NCBI GenBank assembly: GCA_973895155.1
Contig: OZ316891.1
Span: 7,254,001 to 7,318,000 of the forward strand
DNA length: 64,000 nt
From: Marsupella aquatica
Lineage: Eukaryota; Marchantiophyta
Direction of reading: 5' to 3'
Shown here: in pieces, positions 1 to 11,516 of the stretch
Numbering within the stretch: position 1 is the first letter of the stretch
Layout: every line of letters begins with the position of its first letter
Notes under the pieces: generated by a model
What the model saw: only the letters and a program-made list of their open reading frames with translations
The model's database searches: none
Told to the model about the DNA's origin: nothing
Program-made: the position numbers and the translations under genes

Positions 1-1
1 A

Positions 2-649
2 GATGTTTACCTACTGTCTAATGCCCCTAGCCTGAAAGTGAAGACTTACAAACGGATGAGAGCATATGGGAATCACTTCCGAGTGAAGGATGGTCACAGT
101 GCCTACAGGGTGACGAATGACTGCGGGCTCATCACTGTATTTGAGCAACAGAGCCACAATCACGACAGGGCCTGGATGGAGATGGGATATGTGGGAGAAT
201 TAGTTGACATATGGGCTCTGGACTATGGGGCGGTGTCCAGTCCTATGATTCTTATGAAAGGTTCATGGGTGCGGCAGGATTGGCTTGGTAATAGGGCTAC
301 CATGAAGAGAGACAACGACGGTTTCTTGCTGGCCAATTTCAGAGGGAAATTGCCCGAATGGTCTGAGCCATTTGTGTTTCCTAGTCAGGTGGAGCAAGCT
401 TTCTTCCTGGATGTGGAAGACTCCCCAGGTTGGCGTGTAGTGTGTCATAAACAGGCCAGGCAACGTCGGATGGAAGGATCAAACCTTGAGTTTCATTTAC
501 ACTCTCATAGTGCCTTTGATCGTCGGTGTTCAGACCAAGTGCCTGTAGTTCATGATAGCGGGGACTTCATTCCTGTGACAAGGGTAGATGCATTTGCTGA
601 AGGAGGCGAATTCAGAGATGCAGATGCCAACAGTGTGCCTGTGCCATGA
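2..649 (+). CDS. CACTA TNP2-type transposase, C-terminal part (DUF4216)
   Basis: The frame is open from the left edge, so the start codon is outside the window; it ends with TGA at 647-649. The middle of the piece carries the DUF4216 pattern: a YVGELVDIWALDY-like strand, MKGSWVR in place of the usual FKCDWV, then EPFVFPSQVEQAFFLD and a WRVVCHK strand. DUF4216 normally sits downstream of the catalytic transposase domain in plant CACTA elements, so the DDE catalytic part is not visible. The last 50 residues are polar and of no recognisable fold. The family is clear. Whether the whole protein is intact cannot be judged from this window. Confidence 0.75.
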   Translation, partial: DVYLLSNAPSLKVKTYKRMRAYGNHFRVKDGHSAYRVTNDCGLITVFEQQSHNHDRAWMEMGYVGELVDIWALDYGAVSSPMILMKGSWVRQDWLGNRATMKRDNDGFLLANFRGKLPEWSEPFVFPSQVEQAFFLDVEDSPGWRVVCHKQARQRRMEGSNLEFHLHSHSAFDRRCSDQVPVVHDSGDFIPVTRVDAFAEGGEFRDADANSVPVP

Positions 650-784
650 GTAATGTGAATTGTTTGCATGGACATTAGTGAGGGGAAGGATGTGTAATAA
701 AGTAATTCTGAAGCAACACAGATGTATGGATGGATGCCTGGTGATTGTGGTTGCATTGTGTTATACGGGGTGACCATAGATGAC

Positions 785-3700
785 ATGTTTTTGTGGTCCA
801 GTAGGATGGAACAGAGTGACACAGAGATGTGTGAGTATGAAAGGAAAGCTATGGAACAACGAGCATACGTGAAAGCCAAAATCGCAGAACTGGATCTGGA
901 AAAGGATGTGGCTGAATTGTAAGGGAACGATTCTCAACTACACCCCTCCGCTGAGTTTGTGTGACATGAATAGTTCAATGTGGCACTGAAATTGTGACTG
1001 TATTCTCATATTGGAATGTCGCAGAGCCACAACATTTTCAAAGAAACAAAAGGAGTACGCAAGAAGGGTGACCAGCACTATCTCTGGGCCTGTGCGTCGG
1101 AGTGACAGGTTGAGCAAGAAGGTCGTACCTACAATGGCAGAATGTGGAGATGACATTAATGCTGCACAGGTGGGTGCAGACACTAGACAAGAAGATGCAG
1201 ATGATGAGTATTTTCCAGAGGAAATGGATGAGGATGGGGGTTATGAAGATGAATACATTGCAGAGCAGCCCCAAAAGAAACATGTAAGTAGTTTTCCCAA
1301 CAAGGTTTTGAGTTAAAAACTCTTGTTTAGAGGTTTCATATGTTCAGTACTACACATATGTACCTTGCTTAGTTCCTGACATTGTAGTTGGTGATGTGAT
1401 GCAGCGTCCTGGCAGTTCTGTTTTGCCTTCGAAGCCTGTGCATGCACCATACCAGCAGGGGGGGCTGACCTCTGATCAAGGTTGGCACTCGGGGGGGGTC
1501 ACTTCCATGGAAGTGACACATCACGTGCGACGAAGTATAGGCCCATTTAAATGGGTGTGGCGGAAGACTTCCAAAGTTTGGTGGAAGAACACATAGGGCA
1601 TGTTTTATTGATTGGTCGACTTTAAAGAACACATAGGCCTATTTAATTGCAAAAAATACTTTCTATAAAGTTTTTAGGGGTTTTTTAATAAAAAATGACA
1701 AAATTTTAAGAAAGAAAGGGCTTTGCAAAAAAATATTTTTCACTTTAAAGTTAGGGGGGTCAAACCCTAAAACGTCGCACGCGATGTATGACCCTCCATA
1801 TAGTGACCCCCCCGAGGGTTGGCAAGGTGGTAGTAGTGGTAGATCCCAGGCTGGTGCCCAATACTATGGCAGGGGGCAAGCTCTAGGTTATGCCCGTGGT
1901 AGAGGCAGAGCAGGTCCAAACCCACAATCTCGTGGGTATGGACGCCCACCTCAACCATGGGGATGTGAGTATATATCTATATGCCAGTTCTTTGTGAAGG
2001 CATGGCACTCCTGAATTTCAGACTGCATATCAATTTTTGACATTGTTTGGGATGTATTGGATTCAGACAACATGAAATTCTGTCCACCTGCCATTGCATG
2101 CAGATTTTGCCCAACCTGATTGGGCAAATGCTAGTAATGATCAGTTCCAATGTCCACAAGGACAGACATGGGTTGAACCAGGTTGGGAGGATGGTGGTGG
2201 GTCGTGGAATGAACAAGGTTGGGAAGGTGGTGAAGGTAATTGGCAGGGATATCAAAATTCAGTACCTACAAACGCTGGAAGAGGAGCAGGTAATGTCTGA
2301 TCTTGTCAGCAATGGAAGAACTCATTATATGTGGAGTCCATTCACGTGGGGGGGACTCTGCACATGTATAATGATAGAAAATGTATGTGTGCAGGTTGGA
2401 CAGTCGAACCATCGACTCAAGTATTCACTAATGCCCCTATGCAGATGCAGCACGGAAGGGGGACAGGTATGTCGGTGAATGTTCAGTTGTTTTCCTATAG
2501 TTTGTACTTAGTTTTCAGTACATATGTTTGCACACACATACCTAGAAAGTGACATCATCCGGCCCCTGTACTAGGCTGGACAGGTGGTCCAGGGTCGCAA
2601 CAATTTCAGAGTGCAGTCCCTGCACAGGCATCTATAGGCAGAGCTACAGGTATGTATGTTTGAAGAATTTTTCTTGAAGTGAAGCATTGAATGTTGCCGT
2701 CATCCATTCTGCTATATGTAGTTCTCAAGCATGAATGGCATTGTATTTTCCCAGGTGGCTTCAGAACCCCAGGTAGGGTGAATGAAGGGGTGGCCAATAC
2801 AACGCCCAGTACTACCGAGAGCAGTGCACGAGGGGAGGTGACAAAGAAAGGGAATGTAAAGTTGAATGAGAGACAATGGGTGGATGCTGAGTGTCCTCGC
2901 AAGAACCGATGGCATGCTGATTTGAAAGCTGAAGTATTGCGTTGGTTAGATGTGAGTGTTATTAATTTTAAAAAATAGCATCCAAAAGATTGGAAGACTG
3001 TATGTGAAAATGTTGCTGCCAAATGGAATTATGTGGGCAGTGATGATGGCGTGGACATAGGTTGCCTAGAGAGTACAGCAGGTAAAATTATCAAGCAAGA
3101 GAGGTGGAGAATGCATAAGGCTTGGAAGGAAGGTGGGGAGAAGCCAGATATGCCTCCACCAGCCAGTTGTGATGATAAAGTGTGGGCAAGGTTAGTAGCT
3201 TATTTTGTAACAGATGCTTCAAAAAAGAAGAGTTCACAGATGACCGAGGCCAGGTTGAGTGTTCAAAACCCTAATCTGACAGGAAGGACCGGCACTGCAC
3301 CGACAGCTAAACGTTTGGTAAGAATGAATGGCCTAGCTATGTAATTTATGCTACACTATGTACTATTTTTTAGTGTAAACCCATACATGTAAACTTTGTT
3401 TTTTAGTGTACGTTCCCTGAATATTGATCGATAACTTGTGTTTGCCATGCATGTGCAGAAAGCCCAATTGGGGCAAAGCCCTTCAAAAGAAGAGTTGAGG
3501 GCTGAAATTGTGAACACCCGGGCTCAAGGGGGTGCATCTGAATCCTCCAAGCAGTAAGTTATATGAGTTCTGATTGGTAATTGAATGACCTGCGTTGAAT
3601 TTCAAGTGTACATTGTATATAACATTGATTGTGCATATATTGCCCAACATTTCATATGGAGTGATTGAACCTATACCCCTGTGTCATGTAGGGAGGTGGA

Positions 3701-4848
3701 TCTTCACTTACAGAGATAAGTGGTCGTTTGAAGGCTGTCGAAACATGTCTTCCAGAGATCAATGAACGTTTGAATTCATTGACTGACTTGTTCCATGTGA
3801 ACTTCAAGACATTAATGGAAGCTGTTGTGTCGGTGAGAGATAAAATTGATTCCAATTCTGCAGGAGTTCCACCATCACCACTTGAGGTGGCAAAGTCGAT
3901 GCACTCTTCTGGCATGCCAACGACATGTAGGCTTGAAGGTAAGGCCTTTACAATTGTGTGGGATATGATTATTAAATGTATAGTTTGAATTGACATTGTT
4001 TGTTGAATGTGTTATTTTCAGTAACATATATTGTGGTTGTTGTGTCCATAGAGAATAAGATAGGTGCTACAGAGAAGAAGTATGAGAACCTGGCAAATAC
4101 TCGCTGTAATTTAGAGGCAACAAAGTTGCAGTCTGTACAAGCAACTTGTTTGACAGAGGGTAGTCAACCATGTTTGGATGAGGATGACATTGGCAAGGGA
4201 GTGGATGATATCAATGTTGGGGCAAATGAGGATATCAGCAAGCATGACAATGATACCATTGAGCCAGATTCATGCTATGTAGATCTTGACTCCATTGCAG
4301 AGATAAATGATTTGCAGAATGTATCATTCTCAATGACAGGTGTGCCTCTTGTTGAGATAAATCCAACCAAAGAGTTAGTTGGTATGACACTCCCAGGTGA
4401 TGAACCTGCTACTGTGACAGTCCTAATAGAGGAACCTACTGAGCCTAGCTTCACTACTGTGAAGAGAGGAAGCATGCGCACACGAAGCAAGTCTGCTGGT
4501 GGGAGCAGAGCCACGTCAAAGGTTTCATACAAACCTCCAAGAACAGTGCTGGCAGAAAGATCTAAGGTGGAAGTGGGGAAAGCACCTAATGCTGAGGGAC
4601 AAAGTGGCTTGTTAGCTGTTGATGAGAGTGGAACACGAGTAGGATTTGCCAGAGTGCAGGTTGGTTCCACAACGTTCCATGGCAAGAGGATTCCCCCAGG
4701 TTATTCAGTAGTGTTAGTCACATTACTAGTGAAACCTAAAGCTGTCCTTCCCATTCCAAACACAAATGATGATCCTCCTCAAAAGACACTTGGAGATGCT
4801 GCAGGTTCTTTGGTATTATGGCCAAGCAAGTTCATAGAGGATCCATAA
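785..4848 (+). pseudogene. CACTA TNP1-like gene (second transposon protein), multi-exon, broken by a nested insertion
   Basis: This looks like the spliced regulatory/DNA-binding partner protein of a CACTA element. Frame-consistent exons are 785-918, 1025-1283, 1405-1487 plus 1825-1964, 2104-2289, 2395-2466, 2575-2649, 2755-2951 and 2979-3317. Further coding lies at about 3459-3552, 3692-3938 and 4051-4848; their junctions are approximate, and I could not close the frame at the ~3690 acceptor. The N-terminal third is Gly/Arg/Trp-rich low complexity. 2800-3317 encodes a plant-transposase-type helical domain ending in the VWARLV...KKKSSQM region. The C-terminus (4620-4848) matches the TNP1/En/Spm domain: a VGFARV start, LP near the middle and DAAGS-LVLWPS near the end. 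A 329-bp foldback element interrupts the third coding exon. The start codon at 785 is a choice; a Met at about 809 is also possible. Confidence 0.6.
1480..1824. mobile_element. Foldback (MITE-like) DNA element with 8-bp target duplication
   Basis: The element itself is 1488-1816 (329 bp). Its ends are inverted repeats of about 45 bp beginning CTCGGGGGGG and followed by GTCAC. The inner borders of the arms both read GTGCGACG in inverted orientation. It is flanked by the perfect direct repeat GGTTGGCA at 1480-1487 and 1817-1824. An 8-bp duplication is typical of the hAT superfamily (P elements also make 8 bp). The interior is AT-rich and non-coding. It sits inside a coding exon of the TNP1-like gene, and the exon frame is continuous across the element if one GGTTGGCA copy is kept. 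Confidence 0.85.
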
Positions 4849-5329
4849 CAATGTCATGCCATTATTTGTTTGTAGTGTGAGTCATGTTATGTAGATTTTA
4901 GATGTCAAGAAGCAGTACAAGAATCATGTCCTCTTGGAGATTCATAGTATCATGCATGTGCTTTCAGTTATCTCATCCTACAGTCATCAATTATGAGTTC
5001 CTGTTTTGTCTAAATTACATTGATCACATTGTAAACTATTCCATTGGAATTCAAATGATCTTCATTTTTTAGCAAGATTGTGATTGTGTTTAATTCTTAT
5101 GAATGTTTTATGTAGGATCTGCTTATATGATGCTTTGTTTCATGTGGATGTCATTCATGCTATGTTCATTTCTTGTATTCAATGTGTTATATTTCTAAAG
5201 TTAGAACATCAGGTTTCTATGTATTGTAATGTCGAGTGCTCTCTCTCCTTATGAACTGTCCCTCTGTGTTCATTAGTCATGGTTATAACTTGCATGTGAA
5301 CCTTATTAGTTATAAACATGAGTATATAG
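4849..5329. other. CACTA 3' untranslated region, no gene seen
   Basis: This is AT-rich non-coding sequence between the TNP1-like stop codon and the GTCAC-rich subterminal region. I see no open frame of note and no repeat. Confidence 0.5.
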
Positions 5330-5703
5330 AGTCCCAAATGGTTCTGTTGTGTGACGCGGGCCAGGGTCTCCATTGGTCTCTCCTGTGACACTAAATAGTC
5401 ACACGCTAGTCGTTGTTGAATGCGGGTAAGTCATGTATGTGACTTACGATGTGACTCGCTGAAGTCATATTGCAGTCACGTCGAAACAAGGCTAGACTCC
5501 ACAATAAAGTCACAGATCAGTCACAAATGGGTATCAAGCAAGTTGCAAAGCCCAGTATCAATAGTGACTTCCATTTTTTGGTCTCAACTTTTGCAACTCC
5601 AAGGGTCACAGCGTGGGTCAAGTCACGTTGAGTCACAATGAAGTCACATGAGCCAAAATGAGTCATATATTGCGGTCTCAGTTCACCTCGGATTCTTCTA
5701 GTG
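5330..5703 (+). repeat. Subterminal GTCAC/GTGAC repeat region of the CACTA element
   Basis: More than a dozen GTCAC or GTGAC words in both orientations lie between about 5352 and 5665, for example GTGACACTAAATAGTCACAC and several AAGTCACA units. Dense short subterminal repeats within the last few hundred bases are where CACTA elements bind their TNP1/TNPA-type protein. That role is known for the family and inferred here. Confidence 0.6.
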
Positions 5704-6265
5704 GTTGTATCCCAAATCCTTGGTAATAACACCTTTTTGCAGTTGATTTGCGCTACCTTGATCACCAACTTAGCGTACCTTTGCTTGTACGATGCCTTCT
5801 TGGGGCAAGAATACCAATAAGTCTCCAATACCTTGGCTCCTGCCTCCTCAAACAGGGTCCAAAATCCAAGAGCAGTAAGGTTCATACTAACCTTCTCTGT
5901 CCGTTGGTAGAGCTTGTCTCCCATGCCACATTCGCTCCTCCTCAGGGCAGATCCGCTATCTTCCACGAAGAGCTCCTGATCATCACCTTATATTGCACCT
6001 GACTAGATTCCGCAACAATGCACATGATCCTTTGGTCTTCTGCAAAGAAATAATGTCGATCCTGAGTGGCAACTGAGCGTAAGCACAAACAAAAGGTGAA
6101 CAGGTGACAATGATGGCAAAGCATGAGGTAGAAATGAGCTGACAGCCATCGAAGGGTTCTTATGGTGCTCTCGGGTGTGTTCGGATGTGAGATCGTTGAG
6201 TACTTGCAGCCGCCATCTCCCAATTGAATGCGACTATATACCTTGGTCCAAGCATGATTTGCCAT
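5517..6265 (-). pseudogene. Unidentified coding-like sequence, possibly a fragment interrupted by the CACTA end
   Basis: Two overlapping minus-strand frames occur (5942-6265 and 5517-5966). They could be joined by splicing: an ESSQ|gtgcaa donor and an acceptor ending tgatgatcag about 20 bases further on continue into the second frame. The second frame encodes a basic stretch with EEAGAKVLETYWYSCPKK followed by many Lys and Arg. I do not recognise a family. The tentative CACTA end at 5699-5703 falls inside this frame, so its last ~60 codons would be transposon sequence. It may be a truncated host gene or old element debris. Confidence 0.25.
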
Positions 6266-7586
6266 AACAAACTTTTACTCCACCGCCATCATAGTACGTA
6301 CAGCGAATGGTCATAATAGTGCGCATCTTAATCAGCACCCATTATGTGACTAACCTATTCCTAGCCTAATCATAACTGCTAAATTGTTACATGTATTGTT
6401 CCGAACTACATGTATATAGTCCTAATGACCGTATATGTCCTAATCTACTAATTGGTCCAGGGTAAGTGACACATTGCCCGTGTCACACCTTCACACCAAA
6501 GGTGGAGCTCAAGCCCATTCCTACTGAAAGTGAACCTGTGCAGTGTATAATGAGAACTATGGGTAAAGTTGTAGCCCTTTATAGGTGCAGTTGTAGTTTA
6601 AGGGAAGCCATAAGATCTCCATCCAAAGCTTGAAACTCAAATAGGATGCAAAAAGTTCTTTGTGTGAAAGTAGAGACTCTAAAGCCATATCCCCTAGTTA
6701 AAATTACATTCCATAGATCTTTTACAAACCTAAAAGACCTATATGAGCAAAAGGTTTCTGATCTGAACTTGTAGCTCCCCAAAGTTGTTGCTTGGCATGA
6801 TCTAAGTGACATAAAGCACTATACACGTGATATATAGGGAGCCATGGAGTAGATGGGATCTCTATCCAAATCTTTGAACTTGGAATACAATTTGGACTCT
6901 TTGTAAGAAAGTCAAACTAGCTTGCGTATTATATATCCATGTCATTTAAATACAAATGCATGTTTGCATAGATCCCATGCAGGCTTAAGCATCCTATTTG
7001 AGTCCTGATAATTTTTTAAGCAAAAGGTTTTGGAAGGAGAATCCTTTCTGAGCTTAAAGCTCAAGATAGAAGAGTAAATATGTATAGCCTTTTCACTATA
7101 ATTAATCCATCTCATCATAGTTCAAATGCACATTTTTGTAGATCCCATGCAACCTCAGGAAACTTGTCTGAGCAGAAAAGGTTTGAGGATGGAGATCCAA
7201 TTCAGGCTTATAGCTCCAATTTGTGTTTGCTCATATTTGCCTTTGTAATGTCATTTGGCTACAAATCCATGGAACTATAAGACTAACTTGTTAATCAAAC
7301 CCTTCCAGTATAATATGTGGTAATTGTGTTGCTTTATCTGGGTTCACAGTATGACTTATGAATTCATAGTTTCCAGAGAAACTTTATGTATTTTCCAATT
7401 GAAAATGTTGACAGACCCCTGGTTGAGCACATAGTTACTTCCATCACTTTCAAGCTGGTTCTTGAGTATAGTACAAAGATGAGCATGCTTGTCAAGATGC
7501 AATTTTTTCTACAAATTATATAAAAGGTGTTCTTTATATGTAAGCACTCAACCCTTCTTGACGGAGGAACTAGCCATGAAATTGCC
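6266..7586. other. Intergenic, imperfect repeats, no supported gene
   Basis: AT-rich sequence. Between about 6575 and 7270 a roughly 180-200 bp theme recurs imperfectly, with words such as GATCCCATGCA, AGCAAAAGGTTT and 'ATGGGATCTCTATCCAAA' appearing in degenerate copies. Only short open frames exist and none resembles a known protein. Confidence 0.4.
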
Positions 7587-10500
7587 TCACTTTCTCTGAA
7601 AAGGAATTGCCTCTAATGCCTTTTCTCTCTCCTTTTGTGCATCATGTTCTTTCTTAAGTATTGTTTGCTTATATTGCTTGATAATGTAAGCAAGATCTGA
7701 AACATAATCTCCTACACAATCCAATTGCTTCAAAGGATTGTCATAAGGGAAGTGGCTGATGTGTGACAATTTGCAAACCCGTTGAAAAAGATTCTCAGCT
7801 GCCATACAAATCTGTCATGGTTTCCACCCACATGCATTGTTAGGTCGTTCAGAAGGTAACTAGTAGAGCAAGAATGTACACTTACGGAAACATATGACCA
7901 TGCTGTCTACCATAAACATTGTCACCTAAGATAGAAAATTCACATCGAATATTACATCAAGCAGTACTGAGGAATTAGCCTTTAAATTAACCTATATCTG
8001 AGTCTATAGTTACTGATAAAGCATACATCCTACTTGGATGCACTGTCTAGGAACATGCATTCAAGGATTCTAGATGATCGACACTGCTCTGAATATTGCA
8101 ATGTATCATACGCTAAAAAACAGTTGAGACTCTAGTAAAGTTATAGTCTCTTTAAACTTTACTGAGTCTATTTAGTTTTCTATGCAACAAAAGGATTGTC
8201 TCACAGTAAGTTAGACCTATGTATGAGATAGTGGAGCCAACTCTTCAGTTTAGTCATAAAATGGGAGTAATTGTAAATTTAATTGCTTACTTATTATGTA
8301 AATCTCAAACTTGTATGCACATATCTTACTAGTAGTTTGCAATACAAACCTAGTTTCATGACCTGGGTCTAGAGTGAAGCCTAGTCTAGACTGTAACTCT
8401 GCCTGTGTCCTCGCCCGTGTCACTTAAGTTTGGGGGTCCAGGGACAAATCACAAATGACTGTCAATAATAAGGAATCATTTTCTTGCTAGGTTTTTCTGT
8501 AGGAGTCACCTACATTTTTCTTTCAAAGAATGCATAGTCCGGCCGGCTAGTCTATAAACTTGTGGGACTTAAGCTTTGTTGTTGATAATTATGAATACCT
8601 GGCCTAGAGAGGCATGGCTGAGTGGTAGCTCACTTAAGTTGAGACTCATAGGTCTAGAGTTCAAATGTTGTGATTGACTTTTCCCTTTTTATGGGCTTTC
8701 ATAGATTTCCCCTTTAATTATTTAATTAATTAATTAAAAAAATTCAGTACCTGACTTCTTGCCAGAGTTTTGGTTGCAGCAGCATGAAGAATGGAGTCCA
8801 TGTAAAGTTGTTTTGCAGTTGTTTCCCGTTTTTTTCTTTCAAATAAAAGTTTTTTGACGCTAATATCATTATCGAGATTAAGGATTTCATTCGACGAGGC
8901 TTTGACGTAGGCTTGCAAGGACTCTCGAATTGTTTCCATCTCTTCTCCACAATTTTCAACATGTTGCTTCAGATCATCGTTTGTAGCTTGAAGGGTGGCA
9001 TGCCTGATTAGTTTTACAAAGGATCCAAAATCTGTTAAGTATGTGAACATCTGAATAAGAAATCTCAAATTATAGGTACACACGGACAATATATCTATCA
9101 ATAAGGCCAAAACAACACTTCCTAGCTTTATTAAATGTAATGTTTTCAGATCAACCAGGCATGGGTTAAAGACGTCTGTAAACATCAGCCCCACAACTTG
9201 TGCTAGACAATCTTGGGTATACTGACCTGAGCCCTCGCTAAACCAGATCTGGTCCATCCAGGTTGTGGACTGACTCTCAGTCCTACTCCTTGAATTAAAT
9301 TTCTCAGGATTTATCACTGTATATAGCCCTACTGTTGTGATAATTACACTAAAGTTTCCTTTTCATATGACATACTAATTTCAGCATATGGGCTGTCTTC
9401 TTAAAGAAGAGAAGGCTTATCAGGGATGAGAAAATTGACCTCATGAGAAGATCATTGATTTCACTGAATCCTTCAGATGTATCAATCACTGTCTCCAAGT
9501 ACTTGTGATAAAACATCATATGCTCTAGATTGGCATGGGTTGCACTCTTCTCGTGTTTCAAAGAGACAAGTGTACGCTCTAGATTTGCAATTTCCACCTC
9601 CTTGAATCACCACACTATGCCAGGCTCCAAGTCTTGAGATCAATAGAAAATGGTTTTAACCATCAAAGGATTGTAAAGTGCCTCAAAAGGTAGCTTTTAC
9701 CATGACAGGGCTATATAGATGGTTTTCACCTCAGGTGGGATATGCCGTCTCCCAAATATATGCATGCACGTACATCTGAGTAGTATTGATATTGTTGGCT
9801 CACTATATTAGCTGATACTAAGTTTGATGTGATAAAGTTTCCACCTATAATGTACTCGTTCAATCCAAGTTGCAAATTTCAAATTTGTATATGTCAAAAG
9901 ACAAAAGACTACTTTCAGCTGCATAATTGAAAGGACACCAGCAATTATTGAATAACACTATCTAGCATGTATATTTCTGTTAGATGAATTCAACAATCTA
10001 AAGTTCACAAATCGTAGGAATCCACTTGGTTTGTAACATATTTGTTCAATATTTTCCTGAAGTCTAGGTACTGGTGAAATTAGAGCGAGGTAAGTTGGAA
10101 CCAAAAGAAAGGCTTTGAAGAGACTTTGAATCTTTTGCAATCAAAGACAGTGAAATTAAGCACTGAAAAGAAACCAATACATGCCACAGTTCATCTAAAT
10201 GTGAATGAGCTTGATAATGTTGCATGTTATTTCTAGCAGTGACATTGGTTGAAGACGATCATGTTTATAGGATGTGATTTTTCAGTATTTGTTTTTGGGA
10301 ATGACCTTCTCATTTCTTAAACGGATCTCGTCAGCTGCCTTTTTCTCTGCACGTTTCTTTTTCACCCCATTCTCCTAAAACACTCAATTTACAATGAAAA
10401 AGTGTGAGGAGCCTTGGCTAATAATTCCTATTGAGAATTTGTTGTAGCATTCACTTCAATGATGAAACGTGAACCATGTTACAAATTTCATGTGAACTGC

Positions 10501-11516
10501 TTCATCAATGTGCATATGCAACTTGGACAGAGCTAACACTGCAAACCATGTGGAAGGGAATAACTCCAAATATTCATAGACCTTAAATAATGATGTACCC
10601 AGATACATAGAAATCTCATAAAAGAGGATCTGATATGTAAATAATCAGGATGGATTGGATTGAACTCAAGACTCCATACCTGTAGAAATTTTGAGAAACC
10701 AATTAGGGATTCCTGGAGGAGTAAATCTTTGGATCTCAAGGTATCTTCTCGTTTCCTTAAAATTTCTTCTTTTCTGTGAGGTAGTAAATACAATATCATT
10801 CTCAAGTACTTCACCAACAATTATACTCACATATTGTGAAATGGGACCATCCACAAAACGTCTGATCAGCAAGTTAACTGACAATAGCCTTCAAGCAGGT
10901 CTGTTTCAGATCTTAAGTTTTGCATCTAAGTTTATGTCTAACCACCGATGTGCACTAAGAGTTCTTGAGACACTTCAAATGGTTGCCCATATTTACCTTG
11001 TTGTATATTGAGAACTTATTCAACCCTCCTACCATCTCTAATGGAACATTAACACCACTATCACTCTTTACTGTTAAAGGAGGCAAGGTAATGGTGGTAG
11101 AAACTAAAGTTTCTTGAGACACAATGGGATCATGAAAAGGATGGAAGAGGAGGGAGCTGTGATGGGTTCTTGAGCAGAATTTGTCTAAGTGAAAGAGTGA
11201 GAGGAAAAGAGATATTAGAACAGACAACCTAGACAACTTACTGTATAAAATCAAGCTTCTGATTATCCAAAGCCTCTTGTACTTGAGCCACCATCCGTCG
11301 CTTTTCTAGTAGTCTTGTTGCTGGCAAGGCTTTATCCAGTTGTCCAGGACTTGCTTCCACTAGAATGTCCATTGTTGCATCCTTTGGTGCCCCTTCTTTG
11401 GTTGCATCCTCATTCTCTAGCTCCTTTGCTTCATCTGTCACTCCCATTGGAGCCAATTGTTTCACCCTTTCCCCTGAAGTTGCTGCAGCTATTGCTGCTG
11501 CAGAATTTGTTGTCAT
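7587..11516 (-). CDS. CCDC42-like (CFAP73/MIA2): CCDC42/CFAP73 (MIA2)-like DUF4200 coiled-coil ciliary protein, six exons
   Basis: Exons on the minus strand are 11242-11516, 10680-10773, 10306-10374, 9440-9600, 8751-9003 and 7587-7811. All introns are GT-AG and the frame closes to 358 residues; CCDC42-family proteins are usually about 300-320. Residues 1-60 are Ala/Glu-rich and disordered. A continuous coiled coil with the DUF4200 signature follows: LLEKRRMVAQVQEAL, KEEILRKREDTLRSKD, a KKKRAEKKAADEIRLRNEK segment, then FYHKYLETVIDTSEGFSEI (family: YEDFLEKVVE-SEEFEEI) and NEILNLDNDISVKKLLFERK. In Chlamydomonas MIA2/FAP73 and its partner MIA1 form the modifier-of-inner-arms complex on axonemal doublets, and animal CCDC42 acts in sperm tails. 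Land plants keep such genes only for motile sperm. A CTTTCCACAG just upstream of the ATG suggests a 5'UTR intron. The exact paralogue (CCDC42, CFAP73 or CFAP100) cannot be fixed by eye. Confidence 0.85.
8612..8675 (+). repeat. tRNA-like sequence (possible SINE head) in the last intron of the CCDC42-like gene
   Basis: TGGCTGAGTGGT near 8615 fits a pol III A box, and TAGAGTTCAAATGT about 35 bp later fits a degenerate B box. A convincing acceptor stem is not visible, so this looks like a tRNA-derived SINE or tRNA relic rather than a working tRNA. The polarity is opposite to the host gene. Confidence 0.35.

Larger units (their letters stand above)
1..5703 (+). mobile_element. CACTA (En/Spm) DNA transposon, 3' portion, cut by the window start
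   Basis: Two CACTA-type proteins lie in order on the plus strand: the DUF4216-containing tail of a TNP2 transposase, then a TNP1-like second protein. They are followed by about 350 bp packed with GTCAC/GTGAC words typical of subterminal repeats. The 5' end is outside the window. I place the 3' end at a TAGTG at 5699-5703, the reverse complement of the CACTA terminus. This is tentative because the matching terminus and the 3-bp target duplication cannot be checked here. Confidence 0.75.

Noticed and set aside
8612-8675. Functional tRNA gene
   Set aside because: A and B box words are present but no convincing acceptor stem or anticodon arm could be drawn.
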